NCBI RefSeq assembly: GCF_020497125.1
Contig: NC_059082.1
Span: forward strand, 64,124,948-64,188,947
DNA: 64,000 bases
Source of the DNA: Mauremys mutica
Taxonomy: Eukaryota > Chordata > Testudines > Geoemydidae
Direction of reading: 5' to 3'
Part shown: one piece after another, positions 24,201 to 36,624 of the stretch
How positions within the stretch are numbered: position 1 is the first letter of the stretch
Layout: the number at the start of each line of letters is the position of its first letter
Notes under the pieces: model-generated
Told to the model about the DNA's origin: nothing
Seen by the model: only the letters and a program-made list of their open reading frames with translations
Database searches by the model: none
Made by a program: the position numbers and the translations under genes

Positions 24201-26605
24201 AAAGGAGGTACAGAATTTGTAAACCCCAATTCGATTTTTCTGTTATTGTTGCCACACACATAAATGCATGCACACACCCATCCCTGTTTATCTTGCTCTT
24301 AGTTTGGTCAATGCAGATGAGGAGGAATGAGTCAGAGTCATTTGCTGAAATCAGCACCCTGTGTGTCATGCTACAATTGAACAGACAACATAAAGCAAGC
24401 TTGCAGCAAGAAATAGAACAGAATTAAGCTGCCTAGTAAGGATTTATTTTTTCTTAAAGCAGCAGCCTTTCTTCAAGCAGCTAGAGAGCAATTATTCATT
24501 TTCAGAATAAAGGAGAACTCACACCTGAACGCTCACTGAAAGAAAAGTGTACCCAGGACACTGTCTAGAAGCTGTGATCAGTTTTAGCTACTAAGCACCT
24601 GTTTTCTAGGAGAAGATTGATTTTATTTATTCATAGGGACATGAGATGCCCTGAAACTATTAGACACAACACAAAAACACAACTACACTTTCAACAGATT
24701 AAGCTCCTTTGTGAGTCAGATCATCTCAACCACTTACAGGAGATATCTATTTAATCAATAGCGCACCCTAAAGTGCTTTCTATAATCGCTGTGGGAGACA
24801 TAGATGGTTAAACTTCTGTTTTGAAGATTTGACTCCTAAATGGGGCATCTATTACAAATAATAGACTTTTTTTGCTGTTAATATCTGGCAGATTTTAATG
24901 TGAACAAGTAAAATCCAGCAAGCCGAACCTAGATACAAGTTAGAACAGACTATGGGAGTGTGTCCAAACACATAATGGAGGGAACACCTATGTGTACAAA
25001 CAAAGCAAGACTTACAATTTTTGTATTTTGTTTCAGTCATGGGCTAGTGAACACATCACTGACAGTAAGGCTTTAATGGCCTTTGGATTTCTTATTAGGA
25101 ATAGTGAGATGGATAGGCAAGCTAAAGGAAAAGTATCTTTTTGTCCAAAAACACAAAATTGTACTTGTTAATCATCCTGCAGATCCCGCTATTAAGAAAG
25201 CATAGAAGCTGCCCCAGGTTTAGTAGTGGTGAGTTATTATTAATGGATGTCATTATTTCTTTAGCAATAGAGAGGCATTATGAACCATTTTTTCTTGCAG
25301 GAGTAGGGCTGCAGAGAGGTTTCCAGGAGGGCCTTGACTAAGTTTGAAACTGAGGCCCTCCACCTTCAAAAATAAAATAACCCTGGAGACAAAACAGTTT
25401 AAAAGGGGAGAGTATGGAGAGGGGAGAGTCAGAGAGGACTCAGGCCTGTGGAGGCACTGCCCTTCTCACAAGGATGGGTGGGGGAGGGGGCTGGGAAAGT
25501 GATGGAGGGTCAGAGAAGGCCCAGGGCTGTGGGGTCATTGCCCTTCCCGCAGGAATCAGGGGCCAGGGTCTTGGGGCAAACTGCCACTTTGCTTGCCCTT
25601 CCCCAGGCTTTCCTGCTCATCGGTGAGAAAAGAATGAAGTAAATCTTTAACAAGGTGCATAATGGATGAGAGAAGCAACAGCATAAACTAACCCTGGATG
25701 CTTCACTGCCTAATGACAGTGACTGGAATATTAGACAACAACGATCAATTCATGCAAAATACTACTGAGCTACTGATAATTAAGTGAATTAACTCTAATT
25801 TAAAAGACATTTAATACCACAACCTACAAATGGATCTTCACAGAATTTTGGTTGTTTTTCTTTATAGTGAAAAAACTGTGGAAGCTTTACTTTTCAGATC
25901 ATATCAGAGTGGTTCCAATAACATTTTGAATATTTCATACATTTCTATCCAAAAAAGATTCCCGAACCTAAAAAAAGTCCAGTCTTTCAGTATGAATCAG
26001 GCAGAACCTGTGACGGCAGCCATATTGCACTAGTAATTGTGTTAAAAAAATAATCACAAAGAGCACTATATTAAGAGCTTATTGCTGCTAACAGGAAAAA
26101 CAACAAATGGGCTTGTCAGATAGATAATTAGAATAGAATGCAATTCAGCCTCCATCAGGTTTGCTAGTCCCAGAGCAAATTCTGTCACAAATAAAATGAA
26201 AGTGCAATTCAGAAACAGAGCCCATAATTGTTTTAAGAATGCTTTAAACCATTCACTTGAAGCAGGTGGAATTTCCAACATGATTTCCTTTATTTCCCTG
26301 TACAAGAAGCCTTCATGAATGGTATCTCTAATCTTTTGATAATGTAACCAGGTTCATTAAAAACAATGAGAACACTAAGGGTAAATCCCATTCTCTGGAC
26401 TTCAGGTGCATAGTCTCATTGACTTCGGTATAACTATTCCTGTGAGCAAGGCAAAGCATCACTGGATCTTAGTTCAGTCACAGTACAAAGGTATCTCCCC
26501 CATTCTGTCCTGGACTAGCAGTTGATCTCTTGTGACCAATAATGGCTAGCAATGGCAGCCTTCCCGCTGGAAAGGGGATATTTCCAGTTTTCCAATAGAA
26601 CACAC
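21234..26605. other. Long mostly unique stretch
   Basis: About 5.4 kb without recognised genes. The only structured parts are a short L3-like scrap near 22090 (GAGCTCCTCAAGGCAGGGATC) and a GC-rich partial tandem duplication at 25424-25590. Segment 22360-22520 is AT-rich with several TAAT cores, but no function can be assigned. Confidence 0.45.
25424..25590 (+). repeat. Two-copy 81-bp tandem duplication
   Basis: GAGTCAGAGAGGACTCAGG at 25426 and GGGTCAGAGAAGGCCCAGG 81 bases later start two diverged copies, each followed by CTGTGGxGGCAxTGCCCTTC. Open frames here follow the G-rich repeat and are not considered coding. Confidence 0.5.
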
Positions 26606-27763
26606 TGTGACATGATTTTATGAAAGTATGCGGATGAGTATGAATATAATGTAATTGGAATATGCTTCATGCAAAAGGTCTCTTGTAAGGTATCATTACA
26701 AAGCTTATAATCTACTGAGTGTGGTCATCCTATTTGTAAAAATGTATCACTTGTATCTGAAACTATAAATATGAAATATAACTCTGAGGGCCTATTGTAA
26801 TTATGCAAAGCATGGGCCATTAATGGTGGTTTGAAATTTTGATGGCTCCTATTAACCAGGACAATTGACTGTAGATGTCTCTGTTTTACTTGTAAGTCTT
26901 CCTGTATACATGTGTGCTGGCAAGTGGGTAATGAAGTCTTACAGTGACATGTGATCATGTCACCTGAAGAGGAATCCATCTTTAACCTGGTGCTTTTCCA
27001 TTGAGAAGCGAGGGGGTGGGAACCCAGAGGGACAAAGGATTCCCACCTTATGCAAAAGATAGATAAGTGGGTGGAACAGAACAAAGAGGCAGCCATCATG
27101 AGAAATCCCCTAGCTACCACCTGAGCTGGAACAAGGGCTGTACCAGGGGAAAGGATTGTGCCCAGACTAGGAAGGCGTCCAGGCTATGAAAAACTTATTG
27201 AAACATCTCTGAGGGTGAGATTTTATCTGTATTCAGTTTTATTACAGTATTAGAGTTGCGTGTTTTATTTTACTTTACTTTACTTGGTAATTCACTTTGT
27301 TCTGTCTGTCAGTACTTGGAACCACTTAAATCCTACTTTCTGTATTTAATAAAATCACTTTTTACTTATTAATTAACCCAGAGTATGTATTAATACCGGG
27401 GGAAGGGGGACAGCTGTGCATACTTATCTATCAGTGTTATAGAGGGCGAACAATTTATGAGTTTACCCTGTATAAGCCTTATACAGGGTAAAACAGATTT
27501 ATTTGGGGTTTAGAGCCCATTGGGAGTTGGGCATCTGAGTGTTAAAGACAGGAACACTTCTGTAAGCTGCTTTCAGTTAAGTCTGCAGGTTTGAGGCACG
27601 TGGTTCAGACCCTGTGTCTGTGTTGGAGCAGACGGGTGTGTCTGGCTCAACAAGACAAGGTGCTGGAGTCCTAAGCTGCCAGGGCAGGAAAGCAGGGGCA
27701 GAAGTAGTCTTGGCACATCAGTTGGCAGTTCCCAAGGGGGTTTCTGTGATCTAACCCGTCACA
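26606..27763 (+). mobile_element. Retroviral-type solo LTR, perfect 5-bp duplication
   Basis: Begins TGTGACATG, ends CCCGTCACA, and is flanked by CACAC on both sides (26601-26605, 27764-27768). An AATAAA lies at about 27348 (TTTAATAAAATCAC), in the position of an LTR poly(A) signal. It contains a perfect 16-bp-arm hairpin at 27461-27492. The sequence layout (TGTGAC..., CTTGTAAGGTATCATT, CCTATTTGTAAAAATGTATCA) is like 9741 and 42186, so these are related LTR families. No internal retroviral genes are adjacent. Because CACAC is simple sequence, the duplication is supportive but weaker than a complex 5-mer. Confidence 0.8.
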
Positions 27764-27868
27764 CACACCACTTGATTCCAGCCTTAGAAAACCCCAATGT
27801 ATCAGACATTACACCATTATGTATGGAAACCTACTATACTTCACAGGTTGCTAAATTTTAGTTATAAT

Positions 27869-27980
27869 CAGGGCTTTAGAGCAGAGCCCGGAGCTGGAGC
27901 ACGGAGCAGCTCCAGAGCAGTGGAGCTGCAGGTTTTTGCCTAGAGCTGGAGCTGAGCCGGAGCACAGCTCCAAAGCTCTG
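27869..27980 (+). mobile_element. Short hAT MITE
   Basis: CAGGGCTTTAGAGC at the left is mirrored by GCTCCAAAGCTCTG at the right. The flanks GTTATAAT (27861-27868) and ATTATAAT (27981-27988) are an 8-bp duplication with one change. The interior is a GGAGC/GCTCC repeat. Confidence 0.8.
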
Positions 27981-28012
27981 ATTATAATCTCTGCTCCTGT
28001 GAGGCCTGTACA

Positions 28013-28949
28013 CAGGACTGGATTAACCTTTTGTGTGCCCAGCACCAAACATATTTGTGGGCCCCTTTGGGTCAATGGAGCATGGAATGGGGAGGTCAGT
28101 CCCCAGAGTGAGGGGCCAGCCGGGGCAATAGGGCATGGCACAGTAGGGGTGGCCCCATTCCGCCCAGCCCAGTGTGAGGGCACTGTTTACAAACTGGTGG
28201 TTACCAGACGTACAGTGGCCCGCCCAGCCCTGTGCTGCCAGCATGTCCCTTCCCCTCAGGGGCAGGCCATGCCATGCCACACAGCTCCCCCCACCCCTTA
28301 GATACACTGTGCCCATCACCCCCCACAGAATCCCCACTCCCTAGTGCCCCAATACACACATCTTCCCCTCACAGCCCAAAACCCTCCCAAGTTCCCCAGA
28401 GACCTAGGCCCCCACGCCCTGCCTCCTGGCTGCACTCACCAGCCCTGCTGGGAGGTGACTGTGTCTGCCAGGCTGAGCTGGCAGTGCAGCCAGGGCTGGT
28501 CCTGGGGCGGGGAATCACTCCAGCCCCTCGGGAGTGGCGCAATCAGCCAGGCCAGGGCCTACCCCAGCCAGGCTCCTTCAAAACACACTTGCCTGGAGGC
28601 ACCAGCCAAGCCTCCCACCCTGCTTCTCTCCCCCACACCTACCCCCCAAACTGGCCAGGCTTCTGCACCAATCCCAGGCAGCTCAGCTCCGGGGAAACAG
28701 GCAAGACCCCACAGGTGGTGGGAAACAGAGACTGGGGTCCAGCCGGGAGGCAGAGAGGAGCAGTGGGGTGGAACCAGGGGGCTGAGAGGAGCCCTTGGCC
28801 AGCCAGCAGGCAGGCAGGCCAAGAGGAACAAGTGGGCAGGGGAAGCCAGCGAGGTTTCGGTGCACAGTGCAAGCGGAGCAGGCCAGGGGCCCTTCTGAGC
28901 ATAGGCCCGACTTCATGGCACCACTGGCACCATTTTAAACCCAGTACTG
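28013..28949 (+). mobile_element. GC-rich hAT element with perfect 8-bp duplication
   Basis: CAGGACTGGATTAACC begins the element and CCCAGTACTG ends it. CCTGTACA lies on both sides (28005-28012, 28950-28957). This defines the true limits of the family whose truncated copy is at 16389-17086. No transposase is encoded. The 270-codon and overlapping frames here reflect GC-rich composition with stops absent on several frames of both strands. Confidence 0.85.
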
Positions 28950-28957
28950 CCTGTACA

Positions 28958-30612
28958 CTTGGATTCCATACTAAGCAGCCTGGAATTTCAAAAGTAAAGG
29001 TACAAACACAAGCAGTATCAATTGCCAGATTTCTGAAACAGTGACTGCTGTTTTTACTGCTGCCATTTTTGGAGGCAAATTTCAAATCCAGTTTTGCATC
29101 CATCACAGCAAATAAGTTCTCAGGAAAGAGAAGGCAGAAAATTAGAAAGTAAAATATTAAAAAGCCACTTTAAAAACATTTATAAAATTGATTTTCCATT
29201 AAATGTTGCATATACAGAATACATGACCGTGAGAGATGAAGATTTATTGGCGCTCTTTAGATCACCTGAAGAAATCAACTGTTTCTTCTCCACTTGTGAA
29301 TAATGTAACCATCTCAAACCTTTATAGCCACATCACTCCATCACGTAGCCTATCTTGGTTTTATTGACATACATGCACACATAAATCCAGATGTGTCATT
29401 TCAAAGGTGCTTTTCCATACATTTATAGGGAGTGAGAATGGTTATCTGTATAGTTGGACAAAACTTTGGTAACAAGAGGCCATGTCTTTCTCTGGTGATA
29501 GAGTGCCCAGCACAACAGGCTCTGATCCTGATTAAGACCTTTGAGCAATATTGTAATAAAATAACTCATAACTAGTATACACAATCCTTGATGGTGTTTG
29601 CAGGAATAGGTCCTAAAATTTTGACTTATTTGCATTCAATATACTTAACTCTTAGGATGAACAGCCCCATCATCAAGAATTATCGTAATTATTCAAATAC
29701 TTTATAAATCTCACTGGAAGCCATAATGTTATAGTTAGCTGTGTATTAAACTATTGGTGGTTCCACCCTTTGTATTCAGGATACTGCAATAATAACTGAC
29801 CCAGATCATTGCATGTGTTTTCATAAAACAAAGTCAAAATCATGCTAGGCTAGTCACTTAGAACAGCATATCTAATACCGACACGCTTGTGTAATTTAAC
29901 AATTCCAGCACATACTGAGCTGCACATCCACCTCAGGAAGAAAAGCCATGTGTCAGCAAAACACAGAGCAAAATTCCTCTTGAAACAGAAGAAACTACAG
30001 TTGGCTAGACTGCAAACCATTGCATTTTGAATCACCACATTAGTCATTTCTTTCTTCTACAAAGCAGAATCTCTTCTCATCCCAAACAAGCAGTGCCAGA
30101 GTCACCTTCACCTTTGAGAACATTTTATGTTCTGTAAGGTAAACTATTCTCGCTGCAACAGAAACTTGTTCATGATGATTTTAAAAAAATGGCACATCTT
30201 GAGCCTATATAGCACCATGCTGGTGAGTCATTTAAGAGGATTCTTTCCTATCTTATCACAGCATACATATTGTAATTCAATTACACTTTGGGGGATTTAC
30301 CGCCCCCCCCGTGCCAATGTGGGTGATTTTATTGCTCATGAAAGGTGCCACCAGGCTGAGAGCCCCAGAGACTAAGTGCCTCTGTTTAGTCAGAGAACAA
30401 GCACAGTATTTCAAGTGGCAGTGCAACCTTCCCTTAACAAACCATCTCTAATTCACTCTTCGCCATTCAGTCTTTGGTAACTCCAACACTCACAGCAAGA
30501 ATGATAGTTTTACTATACAAATACAGGAGCAAGGATGATACTTTTAGTATGGGTGTATCATTGCTAGCAGGTTCAGTGGTGCCAAGGACTAGAAAGTAGC
30601 TTTGGGCCTAGA
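28958..30612. other. Unannotated stretch
   Basis: No gene recognised. An L3-type tail fragment occurs at about 29488-29562 (GCCCAGCACAACAGGCTCTGATCC, then a TAATAAAAT end). A C run (8 C) is at 30303-30310. Confidence 0.45.
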
Positions 30613-30990
30613 CTAGAACTGTTAAACTGGAGAAGATGGGGATTAATATGAGAATTGAAAGGTGGGTAAAAACTAGTTAAATGGGAGACTACAACAGGTC
30701 ATACTGAAAGGTGAATTGTCAGGCTGGAGGGAGGTTACTAATGGAGTTCCTCAAGGACTGGTCTAAAGACCAATCTTATTTAATATTTTCATTAATGACC
30801 ATAGTACAAAAGTATGAAAGTGCTAATAAAATTTGCAGACGACACAAAGTTGGGAGGTATTGTCAATACGGAGGAGGACTGGAATATAATACCAGAAGAT
30901 CTGGATGACCTTGAAAACTGGAGCAATAGAAATGGGATGAAATTTAATAGTGCAAGGTCATGCACTTAGGGACTATCAACAAGAATTTTT
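30613..30990 (+). pseudogene. CR1 LINE ORF2 relic (reverse transcriptase)
   Basis: Translating across two frames gives the CR1 order. GVPQG (around 30738) is followed by ILFNIFINDH, then FADDTKLGG (about 30832-30858), then EDLDDLENWSNRNGMKFN. FADD is the catalytic metal-binding motif of the reverse transcriptase palm, and GVPQG is the adjacent conserved turn. Frame breaks and a TAA near the GVPQG block make it non-functional. Only a few hundred bases of the 3-prime half of the ORF survive, which is typical of 5-prime-truncated CR1 copies. No 3-prime octamer tail was identified, so the end is approximate. Confidence 0.85.
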
Positions 30991-32044
30991 GCTATAAACT
31001 GGGTACCAAAGTAACAATCTGCAGTAACTCATGACGCCTTCATATTGCAGAAGCACCAGGTGAAACCACTTACAGCTAGATTGCTATTTAAACCAAAGAG
31101 GATAACTAAGTTGCTTACCACATTGTTACCACAAAGGAATGTTGCAAGCATTTGGCCAACTACAGATCAGAACATGCATTTAGCCTGTGATGAAATACAA
31201 GATTAAGTCTCTGAAGCAGGTTTGCTAAAGTCATAAATAGAGAGAACTATGAACAAAAGCAGGGTGAGCTTACTGTGATGTACTTGAAGTCAGAAGCTTG
31301 TGAGTGTAAGGCAACATATGGATTTGCCCGTTTCACCTCCCTTTAACCTCAGGATACTGGTATAAAAAATACTCCTGTTAACAGTCACATTTCCAAACAT
31401 TCTTTCCTCTCTCTTCATCTGATACTGGCATAAAGCAGATAGAAGTTGACAATAGCAGACACACAGAGCCCTTAGCATGAGAGAGAGGATGGGGGAGTTG
31501 CAAGGAGTCACTGAAGTAGAGGGGAGCAGAAGGGGTTATACCTGAAGCCAGGGGCGGGGGTAGAGGGGAAAAAGAGAGGAATGTAAGGAGCCCTTGGTAT
31601 GTACAATGTGCTTGGCCAACAGAAACAAGGTCTATGTCCCTCTATTTAATTAATATTTGAAATAAAGGGTAACACTCAGAATCAGTTTCTATTTTTTAAA
31701 TATTTTCCTTCAAACATTTTCCATCTTTCAATAGCAAGACTGTTTTACAAAATATTTCATATACTCTGGCAGTCACCATTTCATTGAATAAGGAGGAGGA
31801 ACGGAGAAGTCACATCCTTGGCAATCTGGCAGCATGATGTTGTAACATCATTCTGCATTCTATTATAAACTATACAAATGCCAAGGTTTCCCCATCAGAA
31901 AGCTCTCCTCATCAATGCCTGCCTGCAGCCCTCAGATACAAAGAACAGAGAAAAGGTAGGAAAGATAGGGCAGTGTGTAACAGGAGACTGAGATGGAAAA
32001 TGAATAGACAGGAAGAAGAAAAAGAGAATAACATGTAGCAGCTT

Positions 32045-32135
32045 GTATAGTGCTTTCCCTCTCCAGAGTGCTTTATCTGTGTTGACTAAACAATCCTCAC
32101 AATAACCCTGTGTGGTAGGCAAGTATTATCTGCAT
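32045..32135 (-). repeat. MIR-like SINE fragment
   Basis: GTGCTTTATCTGTGTTGAC, CCTCACAATAACCCTGTGTGG and TAGGCAAGTATTATC match the 3-prime (L2-like) part of MIR in reverse complement. Confidence 0.6.
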
Positions 32136-33756
32136 AGGTAAAAGGGTAAATGTTTTACACTGCACATAACACAGTGGAAAAAATCCTTTTTGTCCTGGTG
32201 AAATGTTGAGGTTCTGAGTTTCCAATGCTTGCAGAGTTTAACTGAGTCTCTTGTACCCTCTCAGCTCCCAGCCTTTCTCATGCACAGGAATAAAAAATTA
32301 GCCACTTTTGGGAGGGCACTTTCCATGCTCCCTGCAGCCAGAGGAGCTGGCTCCCCACCACCACTGCTGGCTATCCCTCCCCTCTTGGCCCTGAGGCAGG
32401 TGGAGTTCACTTGCCCTGGCCCGGAACCAGAGGAGTTCTGGGCCTCTGCTGTTTGCCCCCCACCCCCTTGCGCATGCCCCTGAGTACAGGGTAGTCTCCA
32501 ACTGGGTAATCTGCAAACCACTGTGGTTCCTGAAAAATCACCTAGGCTGCATAAACCTGTTCGAAGGGCAGTTAATAACTAGCCATTTTAGACTTCAGCC
32601 TCACAACGAGTGAGTATCTGAAACCTCCATCTACCACCTAGCTTTATTTCTGGCCATATAGAAGTGCTTTATGCAATAGCTACTTCCTCCTTCCTTGGAG
32701 ACAACTGACAAGTGTGACTTCCTCTTCTTAGCAGGCTATGCTACTGTGAGATGATGGATGGAGTGATAGGTGCAGTCAGCAAGGTCTTTTCCTCAAAGGT
32801 TAGCGTTTGTTACAAGAAAGTAAAATAATCAGAAAGCAACCATAAAACCTACTGAACCCCCTAGATGTACAGCCCTAGCCTACCAAAGGGTATCCTCCAC
32901 TTTCTGCCTTCTAAGCAACCATTTTTTTCCCAATGACACCTTACCTTAGGCCAAGCTGCAATTAACCCTCTTCTCCCCAGGGACTAAAGTGCACTTACAC
33001 CCTGTCACAGTTACCTCATTGCATGGTCAATCTGCAGTAGGGATGAGAAATCTGAGCTGATTTTTGAAGAAGAATGCAAACTACAGCTGACACTTACAAA
33101 TCGTTATCCTATTGCTCTGCTGCTTTCTTTATCTGAAACAGATTCACGCTTTTCAAACCAAGCTCTCAACACAGCTCCTTTTAAACCTGTCATTTTGTTC
33201 CTGTAGCAGATACAACTTTAGTATTACACTGTGACAGTAAGTTACCATGACTGCTTATCACTGCAAAGCAGAACATCTCCCTGAACCATGCCACTCTCTG
33301 AAAAGAACACACAGACTTACCAGAATCTTTGCAAGTCTAAGCAATTTGGATTATTTTGGTTCTCAAATGTTAGCCTAAGCCCTTAAAAGAAGCCCACCTG
33401 TAAACTAAACAGAATCCCTAGAGGCATATGCCCGATGCCATACCTTCACCCATACAGCAGAGGAGCACTTCTTTCTTATCTCAGACATTACTAAACAAAC
33501 ATGAATGAGAGACTGAAAAAGAGTATTGCAGAACCAGAACCAGTTGAAGAGGTATTAGTGAGGGATACTGGAGCCAGCTCATGTCTTTCATGTCTTAAAG
33601 GCTCGGGAAAGTGTGTCTGACAGTTTGGGGAAATATGTTTGTGTACCTCTGAATTCCATTTCTGTTTTGTGGACACATGTTGTATTTTAACCTCCATTTT
33701 GAATGTAACCCTTAGTATGGCTTTGAGCATTAGTATTGTAGCAGGAACTTGACTCA

Positions 33757-33850
33757 GGGTTTGTCTACACTTAAAATGCTACAGTGGCACACTGTAGCAC
33801 TTCCCTATAGATACCTCCTACACCAGTGGGAGGAACTCTCACTACTCTTT
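33757..33850 (+). mobile_element. Truncated Harbinger-type MITE
   Basis: GGGTTTGTCTACACTTAAAA followed by GCTACAGTGGCAC resembles the start of the MITE at 2671 (GGGTATGTCTACACTACAGTGG). No matching right end was found, so this is a fragment. Confidence 0.45.
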
Positions 33851-35182
33851 CAGGTGGGCTACTGGCTCTTAGTAGAGACCTCGCATGCCACCCATTAGCG
33901 AACAATTATGCATATATCTGGCCCTGGAGATCCTTGTAAAACTCACCCCTGGGCTCTCTTCCAGTTAGCAGGAAGAGGTCCCTGGTACAGAGTGTTATCC
34001 TCAAGCATAGCCCCAGTAGGAAAACTGCCTCTAGAAAGCCTGACACCTATTCAACAGCAATTTGTTTGCCAAACCTCAAGTCCTCCAAATCAGTATAAGT
34101 GAATTGTGCACCCAGTGGTTATTTTTATTTCACTAGACAGCCTTGATATTTGTTAAGAGGAAACATAACTAACACTCTAAGGAATTCCAGAAAGTATACT
34201 AAGCAGGGCTCTGAGAACATTTGGCCATTACTTTTCATTGTCTGATGAAAGCTACATATTGAGTGTGTTAATTATACATTTAAACTGAAATGAAACAAGC
34301 TTTTTGAATCCATGACTAAGGAGGCCAATCAGTGTGAGGCCACTGTTCTTTTGTCAAGGCTCATTGAAAATAACTGAATAATCTAATTGGCTCATCCTAC
34401 TCTTTTGAAGTTCAGGAGCAATTAGCTCCTTGCTGAAACTTTCATCTCTGGTTAAAAACCCAGTAAGCTCCCTTCTACATAGGTAAAGTGTGTTAGCACT
34501 ACAATTTTTAAAGAACTTATATAGTGATGATATGGTTTAAATATTCACTGGCCAGCTTAGGCCAGGAATAACCCTTTATAAATCATGTTTACCTTTATAA
34601 AAACAAATAAGCATAAGCATTATTGTAAGCAGAGTGTTTGTGACTATTCTAAAAAAATACTACAGGGTTCTGTAATAAAGACAAAGACTTTGTTCTAGAC
34701 TGCATCAGGTTCATGCTCTAAAACAGCTATGCTTGGTTTATATTGGTCAGGCAAACCAACTTAAAATCATGTTAGCAAGCTGTCTGCCCCTTTCTCTAAC
34801 TTATTCATACATCAAAATTATTTGCCAAACATCTGAATAATTCTTAGTCTGTAAGTTGTTCATGAACAGATGAGTGTGAGCATTCAATTTTCAAAATTCA
34901 AGCTGTTTTGTCTGGGCACGTAGGTTAGATAGTATGTTTCTGTTTCTTGAATGGATGAAAACAACAAACTGGTTTCTGGTATGAATCCCATTTACCACTT
35001 CAAAATTCAGTTCCAGCCATAGGTGCTGGTTTGAAATGGTTTCCATCATATACAGGACTTACAGTTTGGTTCAATGGCTCTCAGCAACCCCCCATACACA
35101 TTGTTCCAGCACCAATGGTTCCAGCTATGATTCTACAACATTATCTAAGTTAGATATTTCTGCAAACTCTTTTGCCAATGAA

Positions 35183-35376
35183 ATAATTATGGAGATATAC
35201 CTAGCTCATAGAGCTGGAAAGGACCCTGAAAGATCATTGAGTCCAGCCCCCTGCCTTCACTAGCAGGACCAAGTACTGATTTTGCCCCAGATCTCTCCAT
35301 GGCCCCCTCAAGAATTGAACTCACAATGCTGAGTTTAGGAGGCTAATGCTCAAACCACTGAGCTATCCCTCCCCCC
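35183..35376 (-). mobile_element. Turtle tRNA-derived SINE (PolIII/Cry type)
   Basis: Read on the minus strand it starts AGGGATAGCTCAGTGGTTTG, continues with GAGTTCAATTC, then the tRNA-unrelated body CAAAATCAGTACTTGGTCC and GGGGGCTGGACTCAATGA, and ends near TATATCTCC. It is a homologue of 40723-40913 on the other strand. TAGCTCAGTGG and GAGTTCAATTC are the A and B boxes of the internal RNA polymerase III promoter. The family is known from cryptodiran turtles and is the best taxonomic indicator in the window. The exact ends and target duplication were not resolved. Confidence 0.9.
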
Positions 35377-36624
35377 TTCACTAGATGTTTGTGGAAAGTG
35401 AACATAAGAAGGACATTACTTAGATGACATGACATTTGAGGCAGAGATTGGCATTTTGTTCCCTGTTTGTACAGAATCTAGTCCTGCTCCATGGTTGAGT
35501 CTCTTAGGCACTACCCTGGTACAAACAAAACACCAACAAGGTTAAAACAAGTATGCTCATGAAATTCAGAAGAACATTCATGGAAACTCCTTGGTCGTGT
35601 TTTCCCCACTGTTACTACCACATCTCTGAACTAAGCCTATCAATTATGTTAACTAAAGAAGTCTAGCTTCCTGGTAAAAGGTCAGAATAAACGTAAGTGA
35701 AAGAGGAACTTTACTATTCTTTTCATTTCATTTGCAAATGCTCCACTAGCTGCCCATCTACATTTTACTGACTAAGGCCTTTGGTTCAGTTTTCAATGCA
35801 CAGCTAATTAGCTCTGCATGAGTGTGCAGCTTGGTTTTCCATAACTGAGATTGACTTGGTCAAATCTAAGACAATTTTCCTCTGGGGTAACATTTTAGAA
35901 AGTGCTAAATGCCTAAGTCACTTAGGCACACTTGAAAATTTTCCCCATGCCTATTCAAAGGTGCTTAGTGGGGGGGTATTTCCTCCATCAGTTTTCAACT
36001 TCTCACTGCCAGCCATTTGAGCTATAGAACTGCTCATTGAACAGACACAAGACTACAATGGGTGAAATGTTTTTTTTCCCCTACTATCATTTGCAATAAA
36101 CAGCTGAACTGTCTTTGCTCAAGCTTTCCAAAAATAGTTCACCTTCAGGCAAATACCAAGCTTGGAACATTAAGATTGAAAGGATTTGGGAAAGTTATGG
36201 GTAATTGAAGACAAGGCAAACATTTACTCAATATTCACTATAGGAGACAGACACTACTTCCTTTTGCTATCAAAGAAACCAGCTAAATGAATGCATTTCC
36301 TATTCACTAAAATTGAAAACTGGCTCAAAAAAGGGAAGAAAACTGAAGATTAAATTATCTCTAGTCCAAAATATGGTCATAAAACAATGGAGACACTGCA
36401 ACAGATTAAAATAATTCAGCTGTGAACTTGTACAAAAAACAATTTTAACTACTGCATTCTCTTACCTATTGTCTAGTATAGTGAAGTATCCTTGAAGAGA
36501 TTCTGCAAAGAGGGAATTGTAATGTAATGTAAGCACATCTGCTAGGGTGAATGCTCATGTCAGTCAGAATACCTAAGTTATTTACCAATGATTCCTTGTA
36601 ACTGCTCTAATCTGTGTTCTACAC
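35377..36624. other. Unannotated stretch
   Basis: AT-rich; a degraded MITE piece near 35880-35990 (CTAAGTCACTTAGGCAC). Nothing else seen. Confidence 0.45.

Larger units (their letters stand above)
30991..35182. other. Mostly unique stretch
   Basis: About 4.2 kb. Contains a MIR-like fragment (32045-32135, -), a GC-richer block at 32320-32480 and a truncated Harbinger-type MITE end at 33757. No exon was recognised. Confidence 0.45.

Noticed and set aside
28232..29044. 270-codon open frame, with overlapping long frames on both strands
   Set aside because: Lies inside a GC-rich hAT element. Several frames are open at once, the protein is Pro/Ser/Gly-rich with no domain, and the frame crosses the element's right end.
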